Assembly: GCA_921293015.1 (NCBI GenBank)
Contig: OV121088.1
Location: 39,494,836-39,558,835 of the forward strand
DNA length: 64,000 nucleotides
From: Phorcus lineatus
Lineage: Eukaryota > Mollusca > Gastropoda > Trochida > Trochidae
Reading direction: 5' to 3'
Below are positions 40,201 through 52,834 of this stretch, in pieces; position 1 is the stretch's first letter, and each line of letters begins with the position of its first letter. A program made the position numbers and the translations under genes. Below the pieces are notes generated by a model, which had not been told where the DNA came from, ran no database searches, and worked only from the letters and a program-made list of their open reading frames with translations.

Positions 40201-42279
40201 ATAACACTTCCATTGAAGACTATGTAGTTGAGAGAACGACTGCGATCTCGTAATAGCTCAACGAATTGACACGAGAAGTCTTGGAAAGGCGACAGTGTTA
40301 CACGCGAGTAAACCCAGCATTGTTCGCACTGACACTGGTGAATAGCATGAAATCGAACATCCATTACACCAAACACGATGTGCATATTTGACGACGTTTA
40401 AAGTTATTCAGTAGTCTCATCATGCCTTTCTCCAAATAAAATTTATTTACTGATGGGTTTTGTTTGCAGACGTGGTAGTGTCAATAACATGTTCATTTCG
40501 TCGTGTACATTTCATCCACGTTAAACTGATTGTCCAGTCCAGTAGTACAATCACTTGTCTCCTTCGGTACCAATAATGCACATTTCATCCTTGTCTCATC
40601 GTTCCTATGTCTTTTTACAGATTTAGTAGTGTTACTGTCTATGTTTAATTATCACGTTTCATACACAGACGAACGCATCTAAAAACGTTATCAAATATAA
40701 CACTTTTTATTGTGGAATTGAATGTCTATATATTAGTTTGTTCGATCGTTAATACTGGCTTCATGTAAAGTATTTCAAATCACTTCACTTATAGTGAAAT
40801 TTACGTTGAAATTTTTTATATTAATACTTTAAGGAAGTCAATGTTGATATTTGTCCATTGACTTTTTCTCATCCGATAAGATGAATGTATTTAAATCAGT
40901 TTGCCTAACAATAAAGTTTGTTGCCTCTGTCTAAAATCCGCATAGAAGATTATAGCAATCGGAGAAAAACAGCCATACATTTCATTACATTGTGACATAG
41001 ATAATTTGCTATAGTTACAGCGTAAAGACATATCGCATTCATTTTCAGATGAATATCCCGGATTTTCCCGTATCTTTCAATGGGAGTGTGTGATATATCC
41101 GTGTTAGACACGCGATCAGGGAAATAAATAGTTCTACTTCTACCATCTACTCTTACTGGTGACTTTTTAAGTAAGTGACTGAACATACTTTTTGTTTTAA
41201 AAATATCTTTAATTTAGCTTAAAAGAGTAGTTCTAATTTGGTACTCATAAGTCAACTAGTAGCTTTTTCTCCCGAGGGGTCTATTTGGTAAAAAAACACC
41301 TTTACAATGATGGATTCAGGACGTCATTAAAGATAGGTCTAGGTACATGTAGGTTAAAGTACAAAAGTTATATAGAAGAATGACAAAAGAAGGTTGTCGG
41401 TTTAATATAGACACAGTTACATCCATTCTCTGAATGGTCTAGAGTAATTTTGGCAGACAAATGTTCACTTGGCATTCTATCAACGTCAAACTAAAAACGG
41501 TTTTCTGATAATTTAGGAAATGTCAACTTTCCTGTGAATAGCTCCAAAATCACTTATCACATGAGCTTACAACCAAGAGATGTCTACACAAATGGTACGT
41601 GTAGGTTTCTTCAAACAGATCGCACTCACACCTTCTCGTGCAGACAATCACACGAGGACGCTACTACAAGATGGACAAAATGATAGCTATTGTCCGTTCC
41701 CTCGCTAACAAAACATTAATATTTCATCGTTTCATTAAGACGAACATTGTTGTCATCAATCATACATGAGGGCTAGTTACCTTTACTGCTAAGATATGAT
41801 GGCCTTTTGGTCGTCTCACAATCAGCTTGCGTCACGTGTATCAGAGTGCGTGTATGTATGTGCGTGCGAGATTACTGAAAATCATTTGAATGAATGGATG
41901 AATTGAAAACAAACAACCGTACATGTGTGTGGTATTCTTGTGATGTGATAGCGAGGCAAATGTGTCTTTGCCAGCGTGTAAATTAATAAATATAGCCATA
42001 GTTAAAATAGTTTTATTATTATAAATATTTCATTATCTCTCTCTCTTTCCCTCTCTCTCTCATTTTCAAAAATACATTATTATATTACAAATGTAACGTT
42101 ATTATTAAGAGGATAAAATAACTATGGGAGTTATTGTATATGTAATTTGGTGAACAGGTACAGGCTATTCAAAATAGTCACCATTTCAACTAAGATGTTT
42201 TACGTTTGAACTATACCAATCCATTCCATGACCCCTCTCTTCCTACCCTAGCACGTTTCAAGAAGACTATTTACCATCT

Positions 42280-42572
42280 CGCTGTATAACGAGGAGGCCT
42301 GTTGAATCAGTCTACTCGTCAGCTGAACTTCACCTGTCAGATGACCCAGTTTCAAACAGGATTACCTGTCTTATTATTACACACTTCATCTCCGTGATGT
42401 ACACATGAGGACCATACACACCTGTGAAGCAAATCTGTTGTTAACCCGCGAATAGTTCTGCCTGTTATTACCTGCCCACACCTATAATGCAATCTCATGT
42501 GTGATTACCTCATGTAACAGTTGAAAGCGTCGGGAAGTTATACATACAGTATCTACAGGTGGTTGTGACACT
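42280..42572 (+). promoter_or_regulatory. Possible alternative promoter B
   Basis: This is a locally less AT-rich stretch directly before exon variant b, with CACCTG/CAGGTG E-boxes at 42331-42336, 42419-42424 and 42556-42561 and several ACCTG half-motifs. The same E-box hexamer occurs as a palindromic pair in promoter A. No clear TATA box; TTATACATACAG at about 42539 is the nearest. Confidence 0.25.
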
Positions 42573-42589
42573 ATGGCGACAATGTATAG
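42573..42589 (+). CDS. Alternative first coding exon (variant b)
   Basis: ATG with A at -3 and G at +4 opens M-A-T-M-Y plus AG, then a strong AG|GTAAGA donor at 42590. The 2-nt overhang matches the phase needed by the exon at 56190 (AG plus A gives Arg), so it could replace variant a. Only 17 coding nt are present, so the inference rests on start context, donor and local composition rather than coding signal. Chance occurrence cannot be excluded. Confidence 0.3.
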
Positions 42590-43817
42590 GTAAGAATATG
42601 CTCATCGAGTCTTGTTTTGTAGTTCAGACGATCTAAGATTTTATTAGTAACATCTGGTCCTGAAATCTCGTAAAGTTTTAGAACAAAATGGCGGGGGTTG
42701 TCCTTTCATGTAAACACCCAACTACGACGTGTGTTTGTTTGTCATACAAAAGTGTAAGGTCACAGGTCATCTCCAATTTTAGGATATATATATGTTTGAT
42801 ATTTTGTTAAATATATATATTTTTCCTTTATCATGTATTATTACTTTTGTAAAAAAACAGTGATTTTTCTTTAAAAATTACCAAATGGAATATTAAAAAA
42901 AATAATGCACATAATAAACAACGCCTATATCAACACATTTATGTCCTTCTTTCGATAGTAAATGTTGCATTTTTATGTTTAAAGGAAATGATAAAGGTAT
43001 TTTAGAAATATATATGCAATGATATTTATTCAAATATGTATTAAATCCGAATATCATCGAATACGAACTAACACAAGGGGCCACAGTTGTTGGAGTCAAA
43101 TATGCCAAACTTCATGAATAGTGTTATTCTATCGAGAAGTGGTGATTGTTTCCAAACATTAGCATGTTAGTGCTTATGAGTTCAGTATAGTGAAAATAAA
43201 GCAGGTTAAAGTCTGGATTTGTGATCGAAAACCGGACAGTGACGCGCGTCGATGACTAATACGTAATTAAATCTACAGCAGACACAGATGTAATTATGGA
43301 TTGGTAGTATTAATTAGAACTTTCTAATTAATATAACTGTAAAATGTGCGCAGAATTGCGACGTCCTAACATTTATGTGGCCGTTTTTCATTTATCATTG
43401 AAAACATAGAAATAGCACAATTTGGGAATTTGTTATATAAAGGTGCGAGGTGGGTAGGCGATTTGAACTTAATTGAGGACATATGGTAAGTTAGCTCTTA
43501 TTAAGGAACATTAAAAACATAAAACATACCCTGTGTCACTTTAATAAAAATAAGAAATCGAAATTTGACGTCTAGATATAAATATATATATATCATTTAT
43601 TTATCTGTATGATGGCTTAGTAATCACAACAATGTGAACGCACAGTTAGTTTTTACGTGAAGTCGGCCATATATCACAGGAGACATGCGAATAGTTTCGC
43701 CTTTGGCTATTCTGTAAGACCTTTGATTGACAGCCATGTACGTTTAAACTTCCTGACCTGCTCGGTCGAGATAACATTGAAGAGAGGAGCGTATATTTGT
43801 TTGCGGGGTTGGGGAGA

Positions 43818-43844
43818 GGGGGGGGGGGGGGGGGGGGGGGGGGG
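43818..43844 (+). repeat. Run of 27 G
   Basis: An unbroken homopolymer of 27 G follows GGGGTTGGGGAGA. It has high quadruplex potential and an uncertain true length. The ORFs across it on both strands (poly-Gly, poly-Pro) are artefacts. Confidence 0.9.
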
Positions 43845-44908
43845 TTCTGCGTTGCGGTTAGTAATTCTCGATAGGTGAATAGTTTATCGTCAGTTTCTTT
43901 ATTTTTAAACACTTACAGTTGTATGTGGTTATCATACAATCGTCTTTTGTAGCCTTTTAGATGCTTATATATTTTATTGTATCGTCTTGTATAAGCTACT
44001 TTGTAATTATGATAGAAGGCTTCATCAAAGGACTGACTGACAGACAGACAGATTATTTATCAACGTCTAACCTTATATAAAAATATATTTACAAGGATAT
44101 TTTAATGGATATTCTTGTTCTTTGTTTATTGGTTTTGACGAAAGGGAGTGGGTGGTAAACTCGATTCTCCGTCAATTCTTATACAAATATCTTATTGTGT
44201 TAGTTTTCTTATTTTATGCATTTATATGCTATGCGATGACATATGGGTGTTTTTGGAACTATGACTTCAGATATACACTTTTGAAGGTAAGATAGGTGTT
44301 GATAATAAAAGATCTCACGGGTGAAGTTGGAGGGTTGCCAGCGATATGGCATAATGATATGTTTATTCTATAACACACGATTGGGGAGGTTTACATTTTT
44401 TAACGGTTAATCAAATAATAGTTACAGGGATGATCATTGTAATGATAATTTGATTTACATACTTTCAACGATTTCATGAAAAGCAGGGAACTGCGATCAA
44501 GTATGTGATATTACCCAATTAACGATCATCCGAAATTGAAAGACGTTTTAATTTGTACAGGAGTAGAAAATCGTTTAAATTTCAGATAATTTATGCGTTG
44601 AATTTGTTTTTTAATCACGATGCATAATCATACATTTAACAAGTATTGTTCCAACGGTGAAAAGCGGCAAGATGACATCAAAAGTTAATGTTCTTTAAAT
44701 TGACTTCATAAATCTTGTATGCAGTAACCATTTAAGCTAATTACACTTCTGAAGGCAACTTGTGCGGTATCCTGTCAAAACGCAGAACTGCAAAACGCAG
44801 AATCCCAATTAGCAGAAATGAAAAGTTCATTGTCAGGCTGGTCACACCTATTCAATTAAGTAATGGACTGGTCCACTCTGACAGTGAGTAGAGCGACACA
44901 GTCAAATT

Positions 44909-45037
44909 AGCAGATCACTGAATCAACAGGTCAATGTTCAACAGTATGAACCTCCCGGTATATGTTTATATGAAAACACTGAGCAGATCACTGAATCAAC
45001 AGGTCAATGTTCAACAGTATGAACCTCCCGGTATATG
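44909..45037 (+). repeat. Perfect 56-bp direct duplication inside the MULE
   Basis: Copies 44909-44964 and 44982-45037 are identical and separated by 17 bp. The start codon of the transposase ORF is the last three bases of the second copy, so the duplication lies where the transposase N-terminus should be and may mark the deletion-repair scar. Confidence 0.95.
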
Positions 45038-45712
45038 CAGCAGACCCTCAACAGACCGCTCGCACCTTCAGTGATCCAGACTGACTTTGAGCAAGCCAGC
45101 ATTGTTGCTGCAGAGACTGTGTTCCCTCAGGCCACGTTGAAGGGATGCCTCTTCCACTTCTGTCAGGCAATATGGCGCAAGACGCAAGACCTAGGACTTG
45201 CGGTTGCCTACAAGGAAGATGCTGAGGTTAGGAAGTGGGTTCGCCGAGCTGCAGGTCTCCCGCTGCTTCCCCTGCTCCAGGTCCAGGATGCGTGGCTCGA
45301 TGCTATGAACCACTGCCCAGACGTACTACAAGCTGATGCGTTCAACGACTACATCGTCGCGACGTGGGTGGATGACGATGCCAGGTTCCCACCCCGACTC
45401 TGGAACCACCATGGAACACAAGGACCCCGCACCAACAACAACCTTGAAGGGTTTCACTCCCGGATCGGCAAGACACTGCAGCACAGACACCCCAACGTCT
45501 ACAGGTTCATTGAACTGATCAAGAACATTGAAAACGGAGAGAAGGCGAAGGTCATCCAGATCAACTTTGGAGCTGCTCCACCACCCAAGAAAGCAATCTA
45601 CAAAGAGAAGGAGCAGCGCCTGTCTCGTCTGAAAGATCAGCTTCGCCGTGGTGAGAAGTCACCAATGCAGTTCCTGGATGCAGTCGGACCTCTCATGATG
45701 ATGAAGATGTGA
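45035..45712 (+). CDS. MULE transposase, C-terminal part (225 codons)
   Basis: MULE transposases cut and rejoin the terminal inverted repeats using a D-D-E catalytic triad. Visible here are the second Asp in T-D-F-E-Q-A (Asp17), the C-x2-H motif of G-C-L-F-H-F (Cys38, His41), the typical W-R-K and T-W-x-x-x-x-x-F-P stretches, and the catalytic Glu in R-T-N-N-N-L-E-G-F-H (Glu138). A basic coiled tail (about 180-210) and a methionine-rich end follow. Full-length relatives are several hundred residues longer and carry a zinc finger and the first Asp before this point. Both are absent, so the product cannot be an active transposase. The frame is open with GC-rich codons unlike the surroundings, consistent with a young insertion. 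Confidence 0.85.
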   Translation: MQQTLNRPLAPSVIQTDFEQASIVAAETVFPQATLKGCLFHFCQAIWRKTQDLGLAVAYKEDAEVRKWVRRAAGLPLLPLLQVQDAWLDAMNHCPDVLQADAFNDYIVATWVDDDARFPPRLWNHHGTQGPRTNNNLEGFHSRIGKTLQHRHPNVYRFIELIKNIENGEKAKVIQINFGAAPPPKKAIYKEKEQRLSRLKDQLRRGEKSPMQFLDAVGPLMMMKM

Positions 45713-47318
45713 ATGAAAGCACAGATTGAACAATGAACAATGATAAGCAATGTTGTAAATTGTAAAATAATCAATATCCAAGATGATGAAAGAATCCAAC
45801 AATGGAAACATATGATTAAAAAACATGCACAATACATGTTTACACAACAAATTGTATTTTTGTCTTCATTTCATTTCCTATCGGGCCGTTCCATTATATT
45901 ATGAGGGTTCAGGTGTGTGCAACCAACCATAAATGTTGTTGTTTTAGCAGTTCTGCGTTTTGCAGTTCTGCGTTTTGGCAGGTAACCACTTGTGCAACAC
46001 ATGCGTCTGGCTTGTCGATTGCATCACGTGTGAAGTAGGTGTGTATTTCACGGGCTCCCCGCTGATGTAAATATCAACTACATTTCACCCTTCATTATTA
46101 CATCCTTTCAGCATGATCAAAGAATAGAGAGAGTAGATTTCACCCCGATTGCGACACTTGAAATTCACAAGGAGCCAATAGAAATTAGTTAATACTATAC
46201 CGTTCTTCTTTGTGACACATTGTTCCCTGTTCAGAATTGGATTAGATCGGAGTAGAAATAGACGGCTGTTGTAATTTGGTTTCATTTGCTGACGGTTGGA
46301 AACATGATGCCTTGCACGAAATATTTCTTAAGTGTTGGTCAAGTGTTTTCTCTAACATAAATGATTATTTGGTAACATTAATCAATTAGAAGTTTTCATT
46401 AATAAACATAACGAAATTGATTTCCAAAATTTACCCCACTTTTATAAACGTAATTACTTCACTTAAAGAAAATTACAATCTTTTACATCATTTGATCTTG
46501 AGTTAATAAACTTTACAATGTATATCTTGGCATCTATAAGATAAGATATATGTTTTTGAACGATCATTCGTTTATCGCTAAGGGATTACATGCTAACACG
46601 TTTCATCTTGCGCTTTGAATTCATACAGACGAAGGAGAAGAAAGATATTTTATTTGTGTGTGACATGCTAATTCATACAGCATAAATCAATCTCAGCCAA
46701 CCCGACCTCCATTGTGTCTACACACTTGATTAACAATACATTACACATTAGTCTATGCAATAGTCTAGTAATTGATATGCTAATGCACTGCTAATGCACT
46801 GCTCGACCGAGTGGGACACGAATACTAAGATCATGTATGTTGCTGTTGTATGAGTGTGGTACCTCGTTTCTAGAGGGAGTGCATCCTACATTCCTCGTGG
46901 GTCTATTCGCAAGTGTCGAGACGATAACTTGACCTTAAAACTTCGACAGTGTTCTACTTCTGCAACTGCAAATATCAACTCGATGATGAACGTGATTATA
47001 ATTTAAACCTGATGGTATTGAATATGGTGTTTATTCGTTCATTTATTTCATTTACATTAAATGCTGATATATTTTTAAGTACTAAGTTTTACTCACTTTT
47101 AAAAGTCAAAATTTTGGTTATTCTGTGGATCATCCTTTATTACAAAAACAACTACGTTAGTGTATAGATATGCCTTTCGCAATTGATATATCTAACTTTT
47201 ACTTCTACTCAACCAAAAGGTTAGATTTGTTTTTTATATCCCTCATTCATTTATTCATTCATTATATCTTATCATTTAGTTCTGAAACTTCGGTGACATC
47301 TTACTTCCAGATGTAGAT

Positions 47319-47372
47319 GATTCATTCATTAATTCATTCATTCATTCATTCATTCATTCGTTCGTTCGTTCT
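47319..47372 (+). repeat. ATTC tetranucleotide microsatellite
   Basis: About 13 ATTC units, the last few changed to GTTC. A shorter related run lies at 47243-47265. Confidence 0.9.
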
Positions 47373-47532
47373 TGCGGGGATAATGTTGCTATTGTATGCC
47401 AGAATCAGTCGAATATCTACTTTGCATACTTTGGGTTAACAGTCTTGTGAATTGTATGTACAAACACTAACAATTGATGTAGGGAAAAGGGAGTGTGAGA
47501 AAATCTTAGACATCAACTTTACAACCTTATTA

Positions 47533-47889
47533 CAGCGAAACTTGCATAAATCGACAAGTTTCTGTTCTTATCGGCGCCAATAATATCGAACTCAGATAAT
47601 CGAAAATTGCTTAGTGAGACCCCCTTTGGTGGTAATTGATTTAACTATGAGCGAATCTTTTTAGCAATCGGTTATGCATATTTTTTATATCCATTATCGA
47701 CATGTCCAAGTATTTGGGATAACGTTCGATAACCTAGATTTAAAGTGGTTGACGATTGCCTCGAATGATCAATCTGATACGTAAAAGTTCACGTGTATGA
47801 ATATTGTCGAACCCAATCACTGCTTCAGACCATATATAGATTGCGTAAACATTGGAGTTGTCCTCGCTTTGTTAAACGAGGTTTTTAAA
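47533..47889. mobile_element. Possible pogo/Tigger-like DNA transposon remnant
   Basis: The left end CAGCGAAACTTGCATAAATC directly after TA resembles the CAGT..AACCTCG..AAATCGA ends of pogo/Tigger elements, and TATCGAACTCAGATAATCGA repeats the motif inside. At the right, TTGTTAAACGAGGTTTTTA resembles the complement of such an end. The inverted match is poor and no transposase text was found, so this would be an old nonautonomous copy. Confidence 0.35.
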
Positions 47890-48424
47890 TGAAATATGAT
47901 ATGTCAATATATTGCGATATGGACACACGTTGCGTAATTGCTTAATTATTTGATTGTTTGATTTACTGACTTGTTGATAACAGGTTTATAAAATATGGTC
48001 TTAATCGGCTCCGGAATAAAAACTAATGGTATTTACACGGATAGTATTTATGTGATATTAGGCAGACATTTTATCAATAAAATTCAATCACAATTTGGAT
48101 CACAAACTACTCAGAGGTCGTTGGGTATCTTGTTCATCAACAAATGCAATACTGGAATTCTTTGAAAATCTTTCGTGCAGCATTTACGGTTTTCTGTTAG
48201 TTTTATTATATTTCGGTTATTTACGTTTTCAGATGAAATATTGCTGACACTGCTGAAAATTTTAATTAAAATTCTTTTTAGGTGCGATTCAGTTTGTTTT
48301 ACTGTTGCATCAAATGCAGTAATGTACGGTTCTACGGAACTTTAATTCCTTTCTATGCTTAACTTCCATCTTTATCAATTAGTCAATTACTAAATTAAAC
48401 TCGAATGATCATTTTCAATTCTGA

Positions 48425-48550
48425 AAACTTAACGTCCGTTGCTAAAAGCTGTTTAATGACCCAGGACCTGTTCTTGTCATGTATAATGATGTAACTACAT
48501 GTAGTTATGGGCCGATGGCCTACACTTCAGTAATAAAAGATTTGATTTGA
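48425..48550 (+). mobile_element. Probable 3' tail of a CR1/L2-like LINE
   Basis: The text ATGGGCCGATGGCCTACACT followed by AATAAAAGATTTGATTTGA resembles the 3' ends of CR1-like LINEs, which end in short GATTTGA-type repeats. No coding part is attached, as expected of a 5'-truncated copy. Confidence 0.4.
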
Positions 48551-49499
48551 CTCAGGACTAACACTCTTGAAAATTTATTCTTAGACAATAAATATTCAAT
48601 TTAATATTTGAAAGGACCATCAGTTAAAAGCCAATTCTGACTTGCTTTTCATAATATTCCGTTTATGTACAGCAGTCTGTTGGTGAGATATGATCTAAGG
48701 ATGTTATCAAACTGTTTTCATCATTATAAATGAAAGGCGAACTCCATGAACACTTGAAAATGAATCCCTGTTTCTAAAATATGACTCATTGTCTTACTAT
48801 AAGAACCGTCATAAGGTTAAATATCTCGACTAAAACGTTTGAGAACCACTTAAAAATATGAATGAATGGTAACTATTAAATAAAGTTTCTAATCATTCCA
48901 AAATAAAAATTCATGATGCATTTATTTTCGATTTGGATTTGTTACTTGCTTTTGTAAAACTGTGAGATGTTTACTTTGACATTCATTAAAATACACAATC
49001 ATTTTAATATTAAACAAAACATAGTCAGACCATTGGGAGCAACGTTCTGTGACAAACATCCTATGAATACTATGCGATATAGACATGTTTTGATCTTTAT
49101 AACACAAATAGTGCCTAAAATATTCATAAATACATCAGTAATCGAGACATAGTTTCCTTCTGACTAATGGGGAACGAGAACAGCCGTAATGATGACCGTA
49201 TGATCTTGTAATGCGACAATTATTAACACCACAAGCAGCGAGGAATGCGAGTCGTCGTACTGTTAACAACAACGCCTTTAGCAAGCCTTCGTATCAAAGA
49301 CATAATTAACCGATGACAGAAGATCTTTTAATATTTAGAAACATGACCTCGGGATTTTTGTCTTAAGAATGCCGATTGACACTGTTGATAGTTATTGGCT
49401 GACCTTTGACACGCTTCAATTTCACGAGGAAGTTACAACACCCTTAGGCGATGTCTTCAAAGTTGGTTTAACGCATGGAAATAAACGTTACGTAATTAT

Positions 49500-49651
49500 A
49501 TGGTGATCCGAAGTTTTGACTTAAGGCGGAGTAATAATACCTTTTAAAGGGGGCCTGTTAAACACCCGGCGGACATCGCACCAGTTGATTGTTACGGATA
49601 CCGTGCACATGTTCAGTTGTTCAGTTGTGTTGTGGTCGACAGTAAGTAAAC
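49500..49651 (+). promoter_or_regulatory. Possible alternative promoter C
   Basis: A short GC-enriched patch (ACCCGGCGGACATCGC) lies between AT-rich flanks and ends at the start codon of exon variant c. A TTTTAAAGG box occurs at about 49543 and CAGTTG is repeated three times at about 49573-49627. This is weak evidence on its own; it is listed because of the exon that follows. Confidence 0.2.
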
Positions 49652-49731
49652 ATGGCTACGGCAAGCTATCAGGATCAGGTACCGAAAGAGTCGAAATTGT
49701 CAAGTGTCAAAAGGAAGTTTATTTTTCAAAG
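49652..49731 (+). CDS. Alternative first coding exon (variant c)
   Basis: ATG with A at -3 and G at +4 opens 26 codons (beginning MATASYQDQV and ending in a basic K-R-K-F-I-F-Q) plus AG, then an AG|GTAGGA donor at 49732. The in-frame TAG inside the donor would end the frame if unspliced. The 2-nt overhang is the phase required by the exon at 56190. The tail is basic, unlike the acidic variant a, so the isoforms would differ in charge near the N-terminus. The donor is weaker than those of variants a and b. The exon is inferred, without transcript support. Confidence 0.35.
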
Positions 49732-49983
49732 GTAGGAATTTGTTTTCCCTTGCAATATGATGTTGTCCCAGGTTATTTTGATAATTCGGATAACTGTACC
49801 TTGAATCGTCTATAACACGGAGTTCTGTACATGTTGCCTGCCCTCACTTATGATATATTGTGTTCGAATGCTTGTAGCAACTAAGATCTTCAAAGATTTC
49901 AATCGTTTTACTTTTAGAAAAATATAAAGTTTTAGTTTGATGTACAAGTTCAAAATGTTCGCAAGATTTCTTTTGAAGTTTTA

Positions 49984-50880
49984 GTGTCAAACAGTGGCAA
50001 GGTTTTGTATAGGGTTATTAAAAACTGCATTATGTATGGTCTTTTATCTTTAGTGCATCATGTGTTGATGTATTATGTTATACTAGCCATCTCATCACCA
50101 TGTCCAAAAAACGTGTATGTGACATTCGTGAACCCACTATGCGAGGGAAAAAAATATGTAATCTTGTTTACCTAATGTACAACAGTTATGTAATGAAACC
50201 TGTTATATATCCGGTAATGCAACATAAAGTACCTAACTTCCGAAGAAATTTGTTCCCGATTTTTTGCATAACCAAACCAATCTTTGATCTCTTACTGCTT
50301 ATTCAACAAAGGGCGATAAGGATTATCTATACCTTTTAACCATACACTATACCAGGAGTCTGCAGACGCACTGAACTTTGCATCGATTTCAAGTTTTCCT
50401 ATTTTGGAAATCCCAACTTAATATAATGATAGAAAAAAGTTCTTTGTGCTTATATACCTTACAAGTTCAAAGACTTCAGCAGTAGAAGGTAATACCAGAC
50501 TCCTCTGTACAGAAATGAACTTGGACAGACAGGGTTCCGAACTTGATCCATACTAATTAATTATAGTTGATAGATGAGCGTCTCAACAACATGCTTTATT
50601 TTAAAATCACATTTCCTTCATACCATTCTAGTGGAATGTAATCTATTGCCGGAATTTTCATTGATGCAAAGAAATATAGGAGATTTGTTCCTTTGTGATT
50701 TCAAAGATTTCTTTAACTAAAAGACGTAATTTATTCATCGATATTATAATCATTGCTTTCTAACTCAGTAGCTGCTTTTCTGTGAACTTTAAGCAGTGAA
50801 TCTTGAATTGAAGTAAACAAGCGCCTTGAGCTTTGTATTATCTCTTGTATTTCCAGAAAATCTAATCTAATTTAACATGG
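49984..50880 (+). mobile_element. Decayed LINE (CR1/jockey-like) 3' half
   Basis: Pieces resembling the reverse-transcriptase end of CR1-like LINEs occur in order but in different frames: a L-L-S-L-V-H-H-V-L-M-Y-Y stretch near 50040-50085, L-L-L-L-I-Q-Q-R-A-I-R-I-I near 50290-50330, and R-N-E-L-G-Q-T-G-F-R near 50510-50540. An AAGCGCCTTGAGCTTTGTAT block at about 50820, resembling LINE 3' UTRs, follows. Several stops and frame changes separate them. The copy is old, and each piece alone is weak. Confidence 0.35.
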
Positions 50881-52834
50881 CTTAAAATTATTTTTGGTAG
50901 CGTTGGTTCCATTGGTCCAATGGAGTAAGAGAAATGTTTATCAGGTATAAATACAGCTGCAAAAACTTATGTCAAAACGACCGAATTCAAACGATCATTA
51001 GGCATGTTCTTGCATCCACATGAAAAGATTAAAACCAAATGCTTCTCATTGAAATACATATTATATACCATGTGTTTGTATGTATTGATTATATAATTCC
51101 AAATTAATGATGCTGAATGATGTTAACAGAATAATAAGATCTTATTCAATTACATATGCCTGGTATCAATTTTATGTATTCGATTTAAACAGAGACCCTC
51201 AAGTAACTGATAGCTGAGGGTCATCGATTTATGGAGATTGTTATGCGATTGAATAAGAAAATATTCCTTAAAAATTACATTTTGATTACTGACAAGTTAT
51301 TAATTATTTTGAAATGAACTTCGGTTTTGTTTGCTAGAACCTGCGAAAGACAAAGGGTTTTTTAATATAACCAGGTATTCTGCTCTTTGACCCGTCAAAG
51401 ATAACAATTAGGATTGTAGACAATTAATTACGTAACGTATTAACACGTTCCTATGAAGGCGACATTTAATTTATATTACATAACGTTAACCATAGTTATA
51501 CCGTCGCCTTAACAAACTTGCGTTGTGAGACGATAGTTTATCTGTGTTCTATCGTCTTTGTTAATTTAAGAGCAATGAGAGTTTGTGAATCTGTTTGAAC
51601 TTATGGTAGTATCTTCTTAGATAATAAGTTGTAAATCACAATACACATATTTGAATTAGGTTTATTGGCGGATTAATTATCGTAGGTATAAAGAGAAAAA
51701 GATTTTATTCTTTCGTGGAAAACTAAAGCTGTCAACGTCATGAAATATATATAGATTTTACTTTTCTTAAACAGCTAAAAAATATCCTTGTGCATAATAT
51801 CCGTTTAGAATTTTATTTTTAAAAGGGACTGTAAACTGTAACAAAAATACATGAGCACTACTCGTATTAAAAAGTTTTATTTCACGTCTGTATAAAGTTT
51901 TAATTTTCAGAAAAACCGACAGTTTAATGGACGAATGTTGACGATGTCTCTGTTTGATCGCGCTTGTATAAAAGATTCTTTTGTTTGAAAGTAAAACATT
52001 CAAATAGAATCCTTTGGAGTAGAAGTTTTGTCTGACACAATGCCGTTTTGTCTTTTTCTTCTTTTCAGAAATAAGAGTACTTTTATCAAAAGTAGAAATG
52101 AATTGCAGGTGTTGTTAGGTAGTTCCAGGGTACAAAGGTTTTCAATATACCATCAGTCTTCAAGGTTTGTGCATGCTCTCAAAGCAAACAATGATTTTAT
52201 ACAACTGTGAATCCCAGACAAACACCATGTATAAGGTCAATTGCACAATGGATTATAATTATATCTCGTTGCCAAATCCAGATGATATCATAATTTTTTT
52301 GGGCACTATATGTTATTGTTTTTGTAGTGGAAATACGATCTTAATTAGACATTTTCTTCATTCGTCATTATTTGTATCAATAATAAAAATACAGATGTAT
52401 CAAGTAAGCAATAAGGTAAAAATTTCGTTTGCAATTAAAATTTGCTCTACTAATTGCATATTTACGATATCCTTCCATCATCAAATGTGATCACCCGTCT
52501 TCAAAATTTTTATAAGTAATTATGAACCAACAATCATTGTTTTGTAGTATCTCTCTTCTCAGTCATATCATCAAATAATATCAACCTTATACATTAAACC
52601 ATCTCAGATTATCATATTACCTATCTGTATCAAAGTGACAACAGTTAACAACATACGTAGTAGATCTGAGTTAATGACTGTAAAGTCCTGGCTTCATGAT
52701 ATTGTAAAATAGTAATCAGAATGTTGACGGATCGTTATGGATTTCAGTTGTCTGTCTGCAGATCATTCGATAAGCTGTTAATATCCTGACAGGAGTAGAA
52801 ACATCGTTATATCCGCTCAAGATCTATACATGTA

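Larger units (their letters stand above)
44766..45987 (+). mobile_element. Internally deleted MULE (Mutator-like) DNA transposon with both ends and target duplication
   Basis: Terminal inverted repeats of 37 bp at 44766-44802 and 45951-45987 match at 34 of 37 positions. They begin GGTATCCTGTCAAAACGCAG and contain a repeated AAAACGCAGAA motif. An 8-bp direct repeat ACTTGTGC flanks the element exactly (44758-44765 and 45988-45995), in the size range known for MULEs. The inside holds the C-terminal part of a transposase (45035-45712) and a perfect 56-bp direct duplication (44909-44964 and 44982-45037). At 1222 bp it is far shorter than autonomous relatives, and the region coding for the transposase N-terminus and first catalytic Asp is missing. 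The good match of the ends suggests a fairly recent insertion. Confidence 0.85.

Noticed and set aside
42690-42760. ATGGCGGGGG start followed by a GTAAGG donor as another first exon
   Set aside because: It ends in phase 0, which does not fit the exon at 56190; joining them would shift the frame.
43646-43912. Poly-Pro and poly-Gly ORFs on opposite strands
   Set aside because: By-products of the G27 run.
44236-44286. 17-codon open segment ending AAG|GTAAGA, phase 0, which could splice directly to 62497
   Set aside because: AT-rich surroundings, moderate start context and no promoter-like composition; kept only as a chance match.
51524-51556. Small hairpin AGACGATAG / CTATCGTCT with a loop of about 12 nt
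   Set aside because: The arms are only 9 bp, common by chance in 64 kb; not microRNA-like.
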